DNA from: Bacteriovoracaceae bacterium
Lineage (GTDB): Bacteria; Bdellovibrionota; Bacteriovoracia; Bacteriovoracales; Bacteriovoracaceae
NCBI GenBank assembly: GCA_947442115.1
Contig: CANEVK010000164.1
Coordinates: 1-6,308, forward strand
Reading direction: 5' to 3'
DNA: 6,308 nucleotides
Part shown: positions 5,874 through 6,308 of the stretch, piece by piece
Position numbering within the stretch: the first letter of the stretch is position 1
Layout: each line of letters begins with the position of its first letter
The notes under the pieces: generated by a model
What the model was told of the DNA's origin: nothing
What the model saw: only the letters and a program-made list of their open reading frames with translations
Database searches by the model: none
Position numbers and translations under genes: made by a program

Positions 5874-5944
5874 TTGATCTGAAGAAATATCTTCTGTTGG
5901 GGGGCAGCTTCTTAGTGTTAATAAAATTAATGAAAGAAAGATAA
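5870..5944 (+). CDS. Possible 24-residue hydrophobic micro-protein linking the BON and lipoprotein genes
   Basis: An ATG at 5870 overlaps the BON-gene stop as ATGA, and the TAA at 5942-5944 shares its last base with the next gene's ATG (TAATG). The 24 codons give a basic start (M-I-D-L-K-K), a hydrophobic stretch Y-L-L-L-G-G-S-F-L-V-L-I at 7-18, then K-L-M-K-E-R. This is the look of a tiny single-span or membrane-surface protein. There is no Shine-Dalgarno ahead of it, so it would need reinitiation by ribosomes finishing the BON gene. Its translation could also serve mainly to carry ribosomes to the lipoprotein start. A chance open frame in a 70-base linker is possible. Confidence 0.35.
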   Translation: MIDLKKYLLLGGSFLVLIKLMKER

Positions 5945-6308
5945 TGAGTGTTAAAAATTTTTTTATCATGTTGGTCTCTTTGTTAAAGTTTGTTTTGAAT
6001 CTTAGCGGTTTTTTAATTTTATTTTCGTGCGGAGATGGGTTTGATTTAGAACAAGAACTTACTCATGTATCTTATTCAAATGAAGAATACCGAGCTGAAT
6101 TGAAATCACACAAAAAATTCTCTGGTTTTTTAAAGCTTAGCATTATTGATTCCCAATTATCTGTAAGAGTTAAACTCTTTGGCCCACCATCAGATCATCA
6201 ATTCCTGCAAGTCTTGCACCAAAAGGGAAGTTGCCCTCAATTACAGGAGTTTCAGACCGTGAGTTGGAATGACTTTAACTTTCGGGTGGATAATTTTGGA
6301 AAAGTTCA
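5944..6308 (+). CDS. Putative lipoprotein of unknown function, 3' end cut by window edge
   Basis: The frame is open from the ATG at 5944 to the last base (121 full codons). Residues 1-28 are a signal peptide with one lysine near the start and long hydrophobic runs. It ends in a good lipobox L-F-S-Cys29, followed by G-D-G, so the mature protein is probably anchored to a membrane through Cys29. The asparagine- and lysine-interrupted hydrophobic region is rather long; the in-frame ATG at codon 9 would give a more typical length but has no ribosome binding site. For the first ATG there is only a purine-rich GAAAG just upstream, plus coupling from the 24-codon ORF. After the signal come an acidic linker, strand-like stretches (F-S-G-F-L-K-L-S-I-I and V-R-V-K-L-F-G) and a segment with several His/Gln and one Cys (D-H-Q-F-L-Q through G-S-C-P). 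I do not recognise the family. Confidence 0.8.
   Translation, partial: MSVKNFFIMLVSLLKFVLNLSGFLILFSCGDGFDLEQELTHVSYSNEEYRAELKSHKKFSGFLKLSIIDSQLSVRVKLFGPPSDHQFLQVLHQKGSCPQLQEFQTVSWNDFNFRVDNFGKV

Noticed and set aside
5881..5894. GAAGA-AATA-TCTTC hairpin after the BON gene
   Set aside because: The stem is only five pairs, is followed by a G-run instead of Ts, and lies inside the linking micro-ORF, so it is not a credible terminator.
1..6308. Mobile element, CRISPR array, tRNA or defence island
   Set aside because: No transposase, integrase, terminal inverted repeats, spaced direct repeats or tRNA-like fold were seen; the genes look like ordinary chromosomal metabolism and envelope genes.

Overview
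The window is AT-rich, Gram-negative-type DNA with tightly packed genes. It reads most like a member of the Bdellovibrionota (the Bacteriovorax/Bdellovibrio side). The pointers are two lipoprotein-type signal peptides (one ending in a Ser-Cys-Gly lipobox), a proteobacterial-type split xanthine dehydrogenase, a cytoplasmic LD-carboxypeptidase, and one possible sigma-28-type promoter in front of a non-flagellar gene. This assignment is an inference from style and content; no marker gene in the window proves it.

Left third (1-2537): a purine breakdown block built around a divergent promoter region. On the minus strand, xdhA (2Fe-2S/FAD subunit of xanthine dehydrogenase) runs off the left edge and is followed by the first six codons of xdhB, joined by an ATGA start/stop overlap. 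On the plus strand, 84 bp away, lies a deaminase of the adenosine/AMP deaminase superfamily. Its signature residues and its neighbour argue for adenine, not adenosine, as substrate. Together they would run adenine -> hypoxanthine -> xanthine -> urate.

Middle (2538-5421): a 111-bp intergenic stretch carries a weak hairpin and a sigma-28-like promoter. It leads into an unrecognised 611-residue putative lipoprotein. That gene meets, tail to tail with an 11-bp overlap, a minus-strand S66 LD-carboxypeptidase (murein tetrapeptide recycling). The carboxypeptidase promoter is near consensus and sits so close to the ATG that the mRNA should be leaderless or nearly so.

Right end (5422-6308): divergent from the carboxypeptidase is a small operon. 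It holds a 117-residue cytoplasmic BON-domain protein, an overlooked 24-codon ORF with one hydrophobic segment that overlaps both neighbours (ATGA at its start, TAATG at its end), and a lipoprotein gene cut off by the right edge. The three reading frames form an unbroken chain, which suggests translational coupling.

There is no mobile element, CRISPR array, tRNA or rRNA, and no gene-free stretch longer than 111 bp. The points most worth checking are the linking micro-ORF, the sigma-28-like promoter on the orphan lipoprotein gene, and the near-leaderless carboxypeptidase promoter.
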